Of a stretch of 64,000 nt of DNA, positions 55,930 to 64,000 are shown piece by piece. The DNA comes from Amphritea atlantica (GTDB lineage Bacteria > Pseudomonadota > Gammaproteobacteria > Pseudomonadales > Balneatricaceae), in contig NZ_JAHKQE010000013.1 of assembly GCF_018860855.1 (NCBI RefSeq), positions 135,039 through 199,038 on the forward strand, given 5' to 3'. The notes beneath the pieces are model-generated. The model was not told the DNA's origin. It worked only from the letters and a program-made list of their open reading frames with translations, and did not search any database. The translations under genes were made by a program, and so were the position numbers. Position 1 is the first letter of the stretch. The number at the start of each line of letters is the position of its first letter.

Positions 55930-56442
55930 CTACCAAAGCGGCCAAGCGCGACCGACAATCTGCTCGCGCTTAACGGCGTTCCAATAGCGGGAGTCGAAAC
56001 TCGTTGCGGCCTCACCGGAAAACCAATATTCGTTTTCTTGCAGCGTCAATGAGCGGCTAAATTCTGTTTCAGCCACACCAAGACGCTGGGCTAAGGCCAT
56101 GCCGGTTGAGACTTCAGCACCGTTCACCAGCACATGTTCAGGAGTCACATTGACTTCATCCCCAGGCATCCCTGTTAAGCGTTTCAGCATACGAGTACCG
56201 TCGTTATATAACGGAGCAAGTCCTTTTGAGTGGAAGGCATACAAACCATCCTTAACGGGCTCTTTATTCCATAGGTCAATCAGATACACCGTGGTATCAG
56301 GCAGGCAGCGCTCTTGCTGGGTATCAATACCTATTCGGTAGCGCATCATGACGAAGGTGCCTACCAAGGCTATGATTAACGCAAGAACGGTCAACCGGAT
56401 GAGATATGGCCGCCAAGGCATTCTTTTACGGAGTATCTGCAT
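55930..56442 (-). CDS. trhF: TrhF: conjugative signal peptidase-like protein (S26)
   Basis: A 170-residue protein with one N-terminal membrane segment (about 11-29) and an S26 fold: a box B-like stretch RCLPDTTVYLID (about 39-50) and LKRLTGMPGDEV with the general-base Lys (about 84-95), followed by the domain IV pattern SFDSRYWNAV. The family matures pilin. The residue at the nucleophile position reads Cys, not Ser, in RCLP. It overlaps the upstream gene by 17 bases. Confidence 0.82.
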   Translation of the reverse strand: MQILRKRMPWRPYLIRLTVLALIIALVGTFVMMRYRIGIDTQQERCLPDTTVYLIDLWNKEPVKDGLYAFHSKGLAPLYNDGTRMLKRLTGMPGDEVNVTPEHVLVNGAEVSTGMALAQRLGVAETEFSRSLTLQENEYWFSGEAATSFDSRYWNAVKREQIVGRAWPLW

Positions 56443-56773
56443 GAGACACCTCCTTTGAGCCTACTGGCACAAATACGGAATCATCAGCACCCACCACCGC
56501 TTGGGCATCCAGCACGATAAAACCGGCTGTTTTTAACTTTTCAATTTGCTGATTGGTCTGAAGCAACCTGGATTCGATGTCTTGTTCGCTGGCATTAGGG
56601 CCCAGTGATAACACCGCCTCCCCAAAATCCACGACCGCAATGGGCGTACTCAACGCCAACTGGCTATTGATGGGTTCGAGTGTTTTCATTAAGAGCCAGT
56701 TGGTCATTAAACCGCTACCAGCAATAGACAAAGTAATAGAGGCCATAAATGGCCAAAGCGTGGACTTATTCAT
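56426..56773 (-). CDS. TrbI-like small inner-membrane protein
   Basis: A 115-residue protein with an N-terminal membrane segment (about 7-27) and a short periplasmic helix-rich domain (ASEQDIESRLLQTNQQIEKLKTAGFIVLDAQAVV). Position between traC and the S26 peptidase gene, size and layout resemble F TrbI, which affects pilus retraction. Similarity is by layout; I could not confirm it. It overlaps traC by 8 bases. Confidence 0.5.
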   Translation of the reverse strand: MNKSTLWPFMASITLSIAGSGLMTNWLLMKTLEPINSQLALSTPIAVVDFGEAVLSLGPNASEQDIESRLLQTNQQIEKLKTAGFIVLDAQAVVGADDSVFVPVGSKEVSHADTP

Positions 56774-59165
56774 AGCCTCGCTCCTTTAACAACTGGGAGA
56801 TAGCATCAGCAACAGAAAGACCTTTGCGCGTTAACTGCTTAATCGCGTTTACATCTTCTGCACGGGACGAGTACAACAGCTTGTGAAACGGATCGACGAT
56901 GAGGCGGCCAATCCCAGTGCCCATTTCGGTAATAAAGAAAATTTCGGAATAGACACCCGTGACGGTATGAACCGTTTTCAGGTATTCATAGCCGCCTTCA
57001 CCTAATGGCAAACGACCTTCTTTTTTGAGCGCGTTGATGGTTTCAGCTTTTTGGCCAAGCAAGTACATATTGGCCGAGTTTTCTGCGATGGCTTTACCTG
57101 TAGGGCTGTCGTACAAATCGTTGACCGACTGCGTTACCGTTACAGCACTGCCGCCATATTTTCGAAATCGACGGTAACCCGTCTCGATGAACTTACCGAC
57201 ATCACCTTGAGTCAGCAGATCCCAGGCTTCGTCAATAAACACAATCTTGCGACGATCCCGCTCACCTAAGTACATCTCTTGTTGGATTTGGTAGATAAGC
57301 TGAAGCAACACCACTTGTTGTAGATGCTTGCGCCCCTTGAGCTCTTCTAACTCCAAAACGGTGAAACGGTTTTTGAAGCGAATATTGTTGTGACCATTAA
57401 AGAAACGGCCATATTCGCCCTGTGTCGTAAAAGGATAGAGCTGCTCACCCACGTCTTGCACACGTCGGTCTTCGTGATTTTTTAAGGCCTCTGCCACATC
57501 ATCAACTAACATGGCACGACCTTTTTTCTCCCATAGTTCACGGGTCTGACGCTTTAGATTGGCCATCTGAAAATCGGTTAATAACTGCGTAGGCGCGGCC
57601 ATTGCGGCCAATAACCCAACCAGCACATCCGCTTCTTCGTCATAGTCCTCAACGATTTCAAACGGATTCAAGCAAATGCCACTGTCCCGCCCGAACTGTA
57701 AGAACTCACCGTCATAAACTTCACACAGCTTTTCATAAGAGTGTCCAACATCAATCACCCAGCATTGCCCGCCTTCTGATAAGTAGGAGGAGATGATTTC
57801 GTTCACCAGAAATGACTTGCCAGATCCCGATTGCGCCGCTATGCAACAGTTGTAATTACTGCCCGAGTCATAAAGAGATACACTCATGATCTGGCCATTA
57901 CGGGAAACAAAGTTAATCACTGGCGTGCCAGTGCCTTTCCAATCAGCAAACAAAGGCAACAGAGGGATCACATGCCGTGTCGCCATAGTCTTGAATCGAA
58001 ACAAGTCGTTCATCGCCTGGCGGTCAGCACCAAATGGCAGGGCATTCAGAAAAATAGGCAAACAGAAGTACTTGTCTTCCATCAGCTCAAATCCGAGTTC
58101 TTTGAAATAGGTTCGAGCATTTGAAACAGAGCTGATGGACGCCTCTTCCGTTGGTGAAAACAGCGTTAAGGTCATATTTGCCCGAATAGGACGATCACCT
58201 TCTTGCAAGGCCTCAAAAAGAACATCAAACCCCTTTTTCTTGGCCGCCAGCACTGGCACAAACTTGAGCATCGGGCCATAGGCCTGATTGACCGCCCACT
58301 GACGCTTCGTCTCTAAACGAGATCGCATGGCTTCAGCTGAAGGAAAGTGAATGGTGACATTCAGCAAAAAGCTTCCGCGTAAGCCACGACTACCCGTCAT
58401 CATATCGCCCGCAAAACTTGCGGCATGACCAAACCATATCCGCTCAGGCAAGCGCTTAAAAGATAAGGTTTTAACTCGGTAATCGCCCAGCATCAGACCT
58501 TGGCTATCCACTTTGATAGCCCGGTCATAATCCAACACCTGCTCTCGAAGTGGTTTATCTGACTCACTACGGATTGGTGATGGATTGCGCCAAGAAGCAT
58601 CTTTTCCCCAGTTAAGCTGCGCACTTAATGCCGCGAGCCAATTTCGGTCAGTCATCTCCGTGACTCGAAAACCAACCGTTGCCAGCGCCTGAGAGAAAGA
58701 AGCCCGAAGCGCAGATGCTCGACTTAATTCACGCTCCGTCGGTATAGGACTTTCCAAAGGCAATTTGCAGGTGACGATCAGTTGAAAGTTGCGCACCTGA
58801 GTCTGGGTCGATTCTTCTATCGGTTGAACCGTCCCCCCATCGAGAAAGTCTGCACGTTTGCGTATCGACGCCCTGAGCAATGGATCGGATTGACGATGCC
58901 GCAAGCCCATCATGCGCTGAAGGTCGGTTTGAATATCAGGCGAAGCGTACAAGCCAAACTGCAGCAAAGTGTTTTTTGGCCAGTCGTTGTTGAGTAGGAC
59001 ATTAACCCTGTCTGCAACAGACTCATCACCACCCGGCAAGGGATCACATAAAAAACCAAAGCCAACACTTTGGTCTTCCATGAAAAAAAGTTGCTCATCG
59101 TCTGAATAGGCCAATACTGGCAACAGCTCTGAAGCGCGTTGCCCTGAATACAGAGAGGCTTTCAT
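56766..59165 (-). CDS. traC: TraC: type IV secretion ATPase (VirB4 family)
   Basis: A 799-residue ATPase of the VirB4/TraC type that powers pilus assembly: Walker A AAQSGSGKSFLVNEI (about 454-468), Walker B RKIVFIDEAWDLL (about 656-668), and later motifs VTQSVNDLYDSPTGKAI. ATG 59165 overlaps the dsbC stop (TAATG) and gives the length I recall for SXT; a start at 59183 would add six residues. It follows dsbC directly. Confidence 0.93.
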   Translation of the reverse strand: MKASLYSGQRASELLPVLAYSDDEQLFFMEDQSVGFGFLCDPLPGGDESVADRVNVLLNNDWPKNTLLQFGLYASPDIQTDLQRMMGLRHRQSDPLLRASIRKRADFLDGGTVQPIEESTQTQVRNFQLIVTCKLPLESPIPTERELSRASALRASFSQALATVGFRVTEMTDRNWLAALSAQLNWGKDASWRNPSPIRSESDKPLREQVLDYDRAIKVDSQGLMLGDYRVKTLSFKRLPERIWFGHAASFAGDMMTGSRGLRGSFLLNVTIHFPSAEAMRSRLETKRQWAVNQAYGPMLKFVPVLAAKKKGFDVLFEALQEGDRPIRANMTLTLFSPTEEASISSVSNARTYFKELGFELMEDKYFCLPIFLNALPFGADRQAMNDLFRFKTMATRHVIPLLPLFADWKGTGTPVINFVSRNGQIMSVSLYDSGSNYNCCIAAQSGSGKSFLVNEIISSYLSEGGQCWVIDVGHSYEKLCEVYDGEFLQFGRDSGICLNPFEIVEDYDEEADVLVGLLAAMAAPTQLLTDFQMANLKRQTRELWEKKGRAMLVDDVAEALKNHEDRRVQDVGEQLYPFTTQGEYGRFFNGHNNIRFKNRFTVLELEELKGRKHLQQVVLLQLIYQIQQEMYLGERDRRKIVFIDEAWDLLTQGDVGKFIETGYRRFRKYGGSAVTVTQSVNDLYDSPTGKAIAENSANMYLLGQKAETINALKKEGRLPLGEGGYEYLKTVHTVTGVYSEIFFITEMGTGIGRLIVDPFHKLLYSSRAEDVNAIKQLTRKGLSVADAISQLLKERGYE

Positions 59166-59857
59166 TAACGCCCCTCCAACCAAGCAGAAAGATCATAAGG
59201 ACGGCCTCGGCTGAGGCGACCATCATTGGCGACAATGAAAGGCACACCTTGAATGCCCAAGATTTGAGCCGTCACCAAGGTACGCTGCATTGGCTCTAAG
59301 TTGCAGGCATCATCCTGCTCTAGGTTACCAATCCGGCCATTGAGCAATGCATCGATGGCCGCTTTTTTGTCACGCGCACAGCCAAGCTGGCGAACCTGAC
59401 GCTCTGAATCAGGACCAAGAACTGGCACAGGGAGAATTTGGAAGGTGTATTCTTTGGTTAACGATAAGGCTTGTTTCAAAAGCTCATGGCAGTGCGGGCA
59501 CCGTGGGTCAACAAAGACCACCACTTTCTTTTTGCCTTCGCCTAAAGTCAATGGGTTCAAATCATCCATTTTTAAGCCAAGGCGACTTAAGTCCAGCGTG
59601 TTTCCCGCTTCTCGAATTTCTTCAAGGCTGGTAAGCGGCTTTTTGGACCAAGCATCATAGAGCGTGCCATCAATGACGAACCGGCCACTGTCTGACATGA
59701 AAACAATACGGCCATTGCTTTCGACCGCTTTCATACCCGTGACAGGTAAAGAAACCATGCCGTCAATTTTGCCAACGGGGGACACTTCAGACACTGGCTC
59801 GGCTTGAACCAAAGGAGACAGCGCAAGCGTCAGAATAATTGGAGATAGTTTTCGCAT
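59165..59857 (-). CDS. dsbC: DsbC-like disulfide isomerase
   Basis: A 230-residue periplasmic protein with a signal peptide (residues 1-19, ending LSPLVQAE), a DsbC N-terminal dimerisation part and a thioredoxin domain with CPHC (VDPRCPHCHEL). A second Cys pair (LGCARDKKAAID, DDACNLEP) is as in DsbC. Element-borne DsbC should help fold the cysteine-rich TraN and TraU. It is first of the dsbC-traC unit and its stop overlaps the traC start. Confidence 0.9.
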   Translation of the reverse strand: MRKLSPIILTLALSPLVQAEPVSEVSPVGKIDGMVSLPVTGMKAVESNGRIVFMSDSGRFVIDGTLYDAWSKKPLTSLEEIREAGNTLDLSRLGLKMDDLNPLTLGEGKKKVVVFVDPRCPHCHELLKQALSLTKEYTFQILPVPVLGPDSERQVRQLGCARDKKAAIDALLNGRIGNLEQDDACNLEPMQRTLVTAQILGIQGVPFIVANDGRLSRGRPYDLSAWLEGR

Positions 59858-60163
59858 GAGGAGTCCTCGTTAATGTAAATCGAGGCTCCAGTCTATGCAG
59901 TTGTCCTATGTGGACTCGGTTAGATAGATTGAAGAATTGGATGCCTTGCTAGGGTGTCACTTGTTGTTACGCATTATTCGTAACGGTATAGCTTTCATTC
60001 TGGCAGCCCTACAGATTTTCTCTAAGTCATTTGGTTTAGATAAACCCTGTTTTTCATACCCATAGTGTTAATTTTTGCACTAATTTAAACCAAAAAGGTT
60101 ACTTACCGTCGAAATCCAACTCACGTACTCTCAAAGTTTCACACTCAACACTTTGTATATCCA
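59858..60163. other. Hotspot-2 region upstream of dsbC
   Basis: About 300 bases without a gene between dsbC and the toxin-antitoxin pair. It should hold the dsbC promoter. A 6-base hairpin GTTACG/CGTAAC (59966-59984) is visible. In SXT elements the site between traA and the dsbC-side gene is a cargo hotspot, which fits the plus-strand toxin-antitoxin pair inserted here. Confidence 0.4.
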
Positions 60164-60196
60164 TTGACTACACACAAAAACAATTTAAACTGTGTA
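60164..60196 (+). promoter_or_regulatory. Promoter and operator of the toxin-antitoxin pair
   Basis: TTGACT (60164-60169), a 16-base spacer and TAAACT (60186-60191) give a candidate promoter. TACACA (60169-60174) and TGTGTA (60191-60196) form an inverted repeat spanning it, a likely autoregulation site for the DUF1778 antitoxin. Confidence 0.45.
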
Positions 60197-60223
60197 TTAA
60201 ATAGATATACAGAGGATGGTGTC

Positions 60224-60490
60224 ATGGCTACAAAAACAGCGCCAATCAACATGCGAGTATTGCCATCGGTAAGAGATATTATCGATGCCGCAGCAAGTTT
60301 AAAAAAAGTCGATAGAACCGTGTTCATTCAGCAAGCAGCGCTCAATGAAGCGCATAGCATTCTGGCCGAACAGCGGGATTTTGTCCTTGAAGCAAAAGCT
60401 TTTGAAGCGTTTGATAACGAACTTCGTGCAGAGCCACAGACTCTTGAGGGCATGAAAGATCTGTTTAAAAGGAAAGCCCCTTGGGAATAA
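60224..60490 (+). CDS. DUF1778 antitoxin (TacA/AtaR-like)
   Basis: An 88-residue protein with the DUF1778 pattern: an N-terminal ribbon-helix-helix (INMRVLPSVRDIIDAAASLKKVDRTVFIQQAAL) and a C-terminal toxin-binding tail (KDLFKRKAPWE). It should bind DNA at its own promoter and neutralise the GNAT toxin. ATG 60224 follows AGAGG; the frame opens at 60164, which lies in the promoter. It overlaps the toxin gene by 10 bases. Confidence 0.87.
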   Translation: MATKTAPINMRVLPSVRDIIDAAASLKKVDRTVFIQQAALNEAHSILAEQRDFVLEAKAFEAFDNELRAEPQTLEGMKDLFKRKAPWE

Positions 60491-61011
60491 GTGCACCAAC
60501 CCTACTAACTGATAAGCACCAGATTAACGCCTTTCAATGTGGCATCGAAGAACTCGATACTTGGTTAAGAAAACAGGCATTAAAGAGTCAAAAGCGGGGA
60601 ACCGCGAGAGTGTATGTGGTCAATGACACTGACGACCACCAAGTGGTTGGGTACTATGCCATTGCCATGGGCTCTGTTTCGAGAGAGCAAGCATTCAGTT
60701 CACTAAGAAGAAATAGCCCTGATCCCATTCCCATGGTGATTTTAGCAAGGCTTGGGGTGGATAACGCCTATCAAGGTCAAGGCATTGCAGCCGGTCTACT
60801 AAAAGATTGTATCATTCGCTCAGTACAAGCAATGAACGCTGTCGGTGGAGCAGGAATTTTAGTTCATGCTATTGATAGCAGTGCACAAACGTTCTACAAA
60901 AAATTTGGCTTCAAAGAATCGACGATTGATCCTTTAGTACTCATGACACGGATCTGCGATATAGAAAAATCATTGCCCACAGAGCGAGATGACGGCTCCC
61001 CTTTGACATGA
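60481..61011 (+). CDS. GNAT-fold toxin (TacT/AtaT-like tRNA acetyltransferase)
   Basis: A 176-residue GNAT acetyltransferase of the toxin type. ARLGVDNAYQGQGIAAGLLKDCI (about 95-117) carries the acetyl-CoA-binding QGQGIA, and FYKKFGFKES is the C-terminal motif with the conserved Tyr. Related toxins acetylate aminoacyl-tRNA and stop translation. The start is TTG 60481, overlapping the antitoxin by 10 bases, in keeping with coupled translation. The pair lies between dsbC and traA on the opposite strand and would help maintain the element. Confidence 0.87.
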   Translation: MGISAPTLLTDKHQINAFQCGIEELDTWLRKQALKSQKRGTARVYVVNDTDDHQVVGYYAIAMGSVSREQAFSSLRRNSPDPIPMVILARLGVDNAYQGQGIAAGLLKDCIIRSVQAMNAVGGAGILVHAIDSSAQTFYKKFGFKESTIDPLVLMTRICDIEKSLPTERDDGSPLT

Positions 61012-61027
61012 GAAGCCGCCAATATTA

Positions 61028-61414
61028 TCAAGTGCCTAGTAAAACGGCGCTGATTGCTGGAACAGTTGTACCAATGACTTCTTGAGTGCTGATAACAACA
61101 GGTAAGGTTGCAGACATAACACTTTCAACGACTGTTGGCGTATTGTAGAGACCCATACCGCCACCAATGCCCAAGGCAAAAGCCATCAAGCTTTGGCGAG
61201 CGATACCGCCCACAATACCCACCAGAACCATGGCTCCCGCTACGATCCGTCCCAAAGTACCTTGGGTCCAATCTTTTAGGGTATCCCACACATCGGTGAA
61301 AGCACCACCACCGGTGCCCGCAAATGAGGGCTCCGAAATCATTAAAGTCATCAAACCAAGCGCACCAATGGTCATTAGGCGTTGAGTTTGAATGCTGCTA
61401 ACTACATTTGTCAT
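61028..61414 (-). CDS. traA: TraA: pilin
   Basis: A 128-residue precursor with a long leader (cleavage probably near SFAGTGGG, about residue 32-36) and two hydrophobic segments (RIVAGAMVLVGIVGGIA and SLMAFALGIGGGMGLY) in the mature part, the layout of F-type pilin. It polymerises into the mating pilus. Its start overlaps the end of traV by 4 bases. Confidence 0.85.
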   Translation of the reverse strand: MTNVVSSIQTQRLMTIGALGLMTLMISEPSFAGTGGGAFTDVWDTLKDWTQGTLGRIVAGAMVLVGIVGGIARQSLMAFALGIGGGMGLYNTPTVVESVMSATLPVVISTQEVIGTTVPAISAVLLGT

Positions 61415-61983
61415 TCGTTAGTTTCTCCGTAGATACTCAAGTTATCGCGCTTACCATCAGCTCCCGCTGAGGCTGAATCGCTTTGAGTCTGAAGTGGACG
61501 TAGCACTGGCGAAACCGTTCGAGGTGCTGACACCCCAATATCCCACCGGCGCGGTTCAATTTCGGTAAACACGTAGCTGGATAAATTCAGATCCCCACGG
61601 TCATCCTCCCAAGGCGCAATCCAAATCCGCATCACTCTTGAAGGAATGCGAATAGGTGCAGATTGCTGCGTCTCAGGTAATGCTGGATGGCTCAGCAGTC
61701 CTGTTTCTATATCAGATTGTGAATACCCAGAGGGAGAACCCATTCGAGTCGCCACAACATCAATCGTCTTGGGTGCAGCCCCATTACTGGTAAGCTCATA
61801 GACTTCACGAGCGGATAAACAGCGCACACCGTCAGGCATACCTGGGCATCCATATTCACTACTCCCAAGACCCAATGAACTACAGCCCGACAATAAGGTT
61901 GAGCCGACTGCCAAGAAAAATAATCCAGTTTTAGACCACTGGTTTGACTGGTGCTTTGGGTTGTTCTGCATTGATGTCGTCAT
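61411..61983 (-). CDS. traV: TraV: outer-membrane lipoprotein of the secretion channel
   Basis: A 190-residue lipoprotein: lipobox LSGC at about residues 31-34 after a hydrophobic segment, then a conserved Cys pair (YGCPGMPDGVRC) as in TraV. It forms the outer-membrane core complex with TraB and TraK. ATG 61983 is favoured by GGAG 9 bases upstream; an ATG at 62061 overlaps the traB stop (ATGA) but would add 26 residues before the signal peptide. Confidence 0.85.
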   Translation of the reverse strand: MTTSMQNNPKHQSNQWSKTGLFFLAVGSTLLSGCSSLGLGSSEYGCPGMPDGVRCLSAREVYELTSNGAAPKTIDVVATRMGSPSGYSQSDIETGLLSHPALPETQQSAPIRIPSRVMRIWIAPWEDDRGDLNLSSYVFTEIEPRRWDIGVSAPRTVSPVLRPLQTQSDSASAGADGKRDNLSIYGETNE

Positions 61984-62057
61984 GGTTAACTCTCCTCTGG
62001 ATACACATCTTATTGTCTGAAACGGACTTCGATCGGTTAGCAACATGCAGGATTTTT

Positions 62058-63350
62058 TCATCTTCTTGCACCTCCCCCTTGCGAAGTGGCCAACGACAAC
62101 GAGGCACCACGAGTGACTATGACTTCAATTTTCCTTGCAGCGTCTACCTCTATGACTGGGAACATATTTTCAGCCATGTCCAAATAGAACTTGGCCACTC
62201 GATCCAATGCTTTACCCGTGCCTTTAATCGCAGCACCTTGTAATGCTTCTTGGCTCATGACTTGCTGGTACAGCTGAGTATCACCGGCATTACCCGTCTG
62301 AATCGTCGGAACAGGATTTACATCAAATGCGCCAGCCAACCCTTGAAGGAACCCGGCCATCATTGATTTGGCCACCAGTTGGCCTTGTTTCGACACTAAC
62401 CGGCCACGAATACCGGCTTTGCCGTCTTCACCCACGGCATAAGAATCCAGTCGTGTTTCAATGACGCCGCCATCTTCTCTCACACATGAAATGGTCTCGC
62501 CTCGCAAATAGGCACGCTCAGAGCTCAAATCACCGTAACCTGCGGCGATCAAGAAACACTCTTTGATATCCGCTCTAAATCGGTTGGGTAAAATGGCTTC
62601 CTTTTGAATCCTCAGCAATGCAGGAAAAGGTTCGCGTCTTGCGGACTCGTGAGTAGGTGCATCCAAACCTGTGATCAAAGTACCTGAGATGATGCTGCCC
62701 GCCGGTAGATACAAAGGCGGCGCTTCTTGCACAACAACCTCTGGTTCAGCAACCACTTCAGGCTCAATCATACGAATCGTGATTGGCGGCAATGGAACAT
62801 CCCGTGCTCGTGTACCTTGACCATTGACTGGCTGCTGATAGAGCGGATCAGGCAGCGGCGCATTGGCAAAATAGTCGTCTGGGTTAGACGGCAGTGGCTT
62901 TTCTTCTTTAGGCAATTCCATGGCAGATAAAGGCACTTCAAAACGGTTACTTGTGCCTTCAACTGCTGCATCACCTCCAGCGCGAACATCATCAAGTTCC
63001 GCTCTAAGGCGGGCCAGCTCCGCATTGACCTCACTTGGTATAGAAGGCGAACCTGGGCTTAGCCGTCCTGAATCGACGTCACGACGCAAGCGCTCAACTT
63101 CACGACGTAACTGTTCATTGCGCTCACTGAGTAGTTTTACGTTCGCAGCCAAACTATCGACCCCAACATCACGAGTATTGGTATCCGTAAGAATGTGCCG
63201 GATCGTTTCCTGTCGGTTCCGACTGCTTGAGCCATCGTCAGGATTAGGTGAAAACACCATCACCATAAGAATGAGACCACCAGCAATACCAGCAACCGAT
63301 AGACCCCGCTTCATGTTCGGGCTCATTTGTTCCCATTGTGCTTTCATCAA
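62058..63350 (-). CDS. traB: TraB: channel protein spanning the envelope (VirB10 family)
   Basis: A 430-residue VirB10-like protein: an N-terminal cytoplasmic tail, one membrane segment at about 14-31, a coiled coil (about 60-95, ERNEQLRREVERLRRDV), a proline-rich periplasmic stretch, and the VirB10 beta-barrel domain (LPAGSIISGTLITGLDAPT, CFLIAAGYGDLSSERAYLRGETISC). It links the inner and outer membranes in the core complex. Its start overlaps the traK stop by 4 bases. Confidence 0.92.
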   Translation of the reverse strand: MMKAQWEQMSPNMKRGLSVAGIAGGLILMVMVFSPNPDDGSSSRNRQETIRHILTDTNTRDVGVDSLAANVKLLSERNEQLRREVERLRRDVDSGRLSPGSPSIPSEVNAELARLRAELDDVRAGGDAAVEGTSNRFEVPLSAMELPKEEKPLPSNPDDYFANAPLPDPLYQQPVNGQGTRARDVPLPPITIRMIEPEVVAEPEVVVQEAPPLYLPAGSIISGTLITGLDAPTHESARREPFPALLRIQKEAILPNRFRADIKECFLIAAGYGDLSSERAYLRGETISCVREDGGVIETRLDSYAVGEDGKAGIRGRLVSKQGQLVAKSMMAGFLQGLAGAFDVNPVPTIQTGNAGDTQLYQQVMSQEALQGAAIKGTGKALDRVAKFYLDMAENMFPVIEVDAARKIEVIVTRGASLSLATSQGGGARR

Positions 63351-64000
63351 AACTCACCTCCCACAAGAAGCGAAGGTCGCTGACTTTCCACCGCTTCTTC
63401 ACGATGATTGCGAACAACCACATACAACTCCGTCTTTTCACCCGGCAACAAGATATTGCGAGGCCAGTAGGAGATTGCCACTATATCTGGTGCATGACAG
63501 GCTAATTCACTGGATTCTATCGGCTCATCGGCAAAGCTTTCCACCAGTCCTACATAGACGGTGAAGTAATGCCCTGTCACAATTTGCCCCTGCTTAAAAC
63601 CAAACTTTAAGCCAGGCTGAAAGCATTTCGGGCTGATGTCTGTTTGGCCAGCCAAACGGATGTCATAGCCTTGTGGCAACTCATTTAATGCAAGGCGTCT
63701 GAGTAAATCACGTAAGCTATCGACGTATGGCTGAGCCGTTTCCCAAGTGGCGGCTCTTCGGTTCACGACGCCCTTAATAGGCCACTGCTGACCATCAATA
63801 GCTAAGGTGATTTCACGCGGTGGAATACGACGAGGTACTAAGGTGACAGATAATGCGGGCGCTTCCTGACCAGGCGGAGTGATGTAAAGTGAAACCGGTG
63901 ATTCTTTGTCCGTGGCCACATATACAACATTCCCCTTGATTTGCGTCTGAGCATCACTGGTTGTTCTCACCTGAGGCGATTCAAACGGCGTCACAATCCG
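63347..64000 (-). CDS. traK: TraK, 5' end cut by window edge (VirB9-like)
   Basis: At least 215 residues of TraK, a periplasmic component of the outer-membrane core complex. The frame is open through the right window edge, and no signal peptide is seen, so the start lies beyond; full TraK is about 300 residues as I recall. The visible part carries PSVTLVPRRIPPREI-type beta strands (SVTLVPRRIPPREI) and the C-terminal VIVVRNHREE-like end (ELYVVVRNHREEAVES). It overlaps traB by 4 bases. Confidence 0.85.
   Translation of the reverse strand, partial: RIVTPFESPQVRTTSDAQTQIKGNVVYVATDKESPVSLYITPPGQEAPALSVTLVPRRIPPREITLAIDGQQWPIKGVVNRRAATWETAQPYVDSLRDLLRRLALNELPQGYDIRLAGQTDISPKCFQPGLKFGFKQGQIVTGHYFTVYVGLVESFADEPIESSELACHAPDIVAISYWPRNILLPGEKTELYVVVRNHREEAVESQRPSLLVGGEF

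Noticed and set aside
14484-64000. Antibiotic or mercury resistance cargo typical of some SXT/R391 elements
   Set aside because: No dfr, sul, str, floR, mer or similar gene is visible; the cargo seen is the helicase/GHKL operon, a nuclease fragment and a toxin-antitoxin pair.

Overview
The window is the chromosome of a marine gammaproteobacterium, probably of the Oceanospirillales/Pseudomonas side of the class, carrying an integrated conjugative element (ICE) of the SXT/R391 family. The host assignment rests on a map-glnD pair, a FlgO/FlgP/FlgT flagellar locus of the Vibrio/Pseudomonas type, a FabY-type ketoacyl synthase and prfC. No host 16S or other marker is present, so the genus is not resolved.

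Region 1 (1 to about 14,450) is host chromosome: map, glnD and a DUF1244 gene on +; flgP and flgO on - divergent from flgT on +; a membrane GGDEF protein; rnk; an OmpA-like glycine-zipper lipoprotein; fabY; tatD; and prfC on -. Most units are closed by clear hairpins.

Region 2 (about 14,450 to 64,000, running off the right edge) is the ICE, entered through its right end. prfC has an N-terminus that looks element-derived, as expected for SXT-family insertion at the 5' end of prfC. Next come the regulatory switch (setR repressor on -, croS and a small operon ending in setD and setC on +) with dyad operators between, then eex, and traG, traH, traF on -. Between traF and the next core genes lies a cargo island at the position of SXT hotspot 3. 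It holds a 168-aa zinc-ribbon protein, a 900-aa SNF2-type helicase and a 2536-aa protein with two sacsin-like GHKL ATPase domains. The island is bounded by an IS110 fragment and a frameshifted gene. Beyond it are the conserved DNA-metabolism genes (primase, RadC, vWA protein, DUF3150, WGR protein, MoxR/CobS-like ATPase, Exo, Bet, Ssb), a DUF1845 gene, a small cargo site (truncated endonuclease I, zinc-ribbon gene), traN, traU, traW, trhF, a TrbI-like gene, traC, dsbC, a DUF1778/GNAT toxin-antitoxin pair, and traA, traV, traB, traK (cut by the edge). Int, xis, the relaxase and the coupling protein must lie outside.

How it fits together: SetR represses and is probably cleaved during DNA damage, CroS opposes it, and SetD/SetC (FlhD/FlhC-like) would switch on transfer genes. 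The tra genes build an F-type type IV secretion machine. Bet, Exo and Ssb recombine incoming DNA. TraG and Eex enforce exclusion. The helicase/dual-GHKL operon is the best candidate for an anti-phage or genome-defence cargo.

Three observations stand out. First, the dual-GHKL plus SNF2 operon. Second, a family of structured 5' leaders in front of at least nine genes of the DNA-metabolism block, in most of which a CUCC segment can pair either with an upstream GGGG segment or with the Shine-Dalgarno sequence, suggesting a shared translational switch. Third, three proteins of that block end in the same aromatic tail (-FYF or -YYF).
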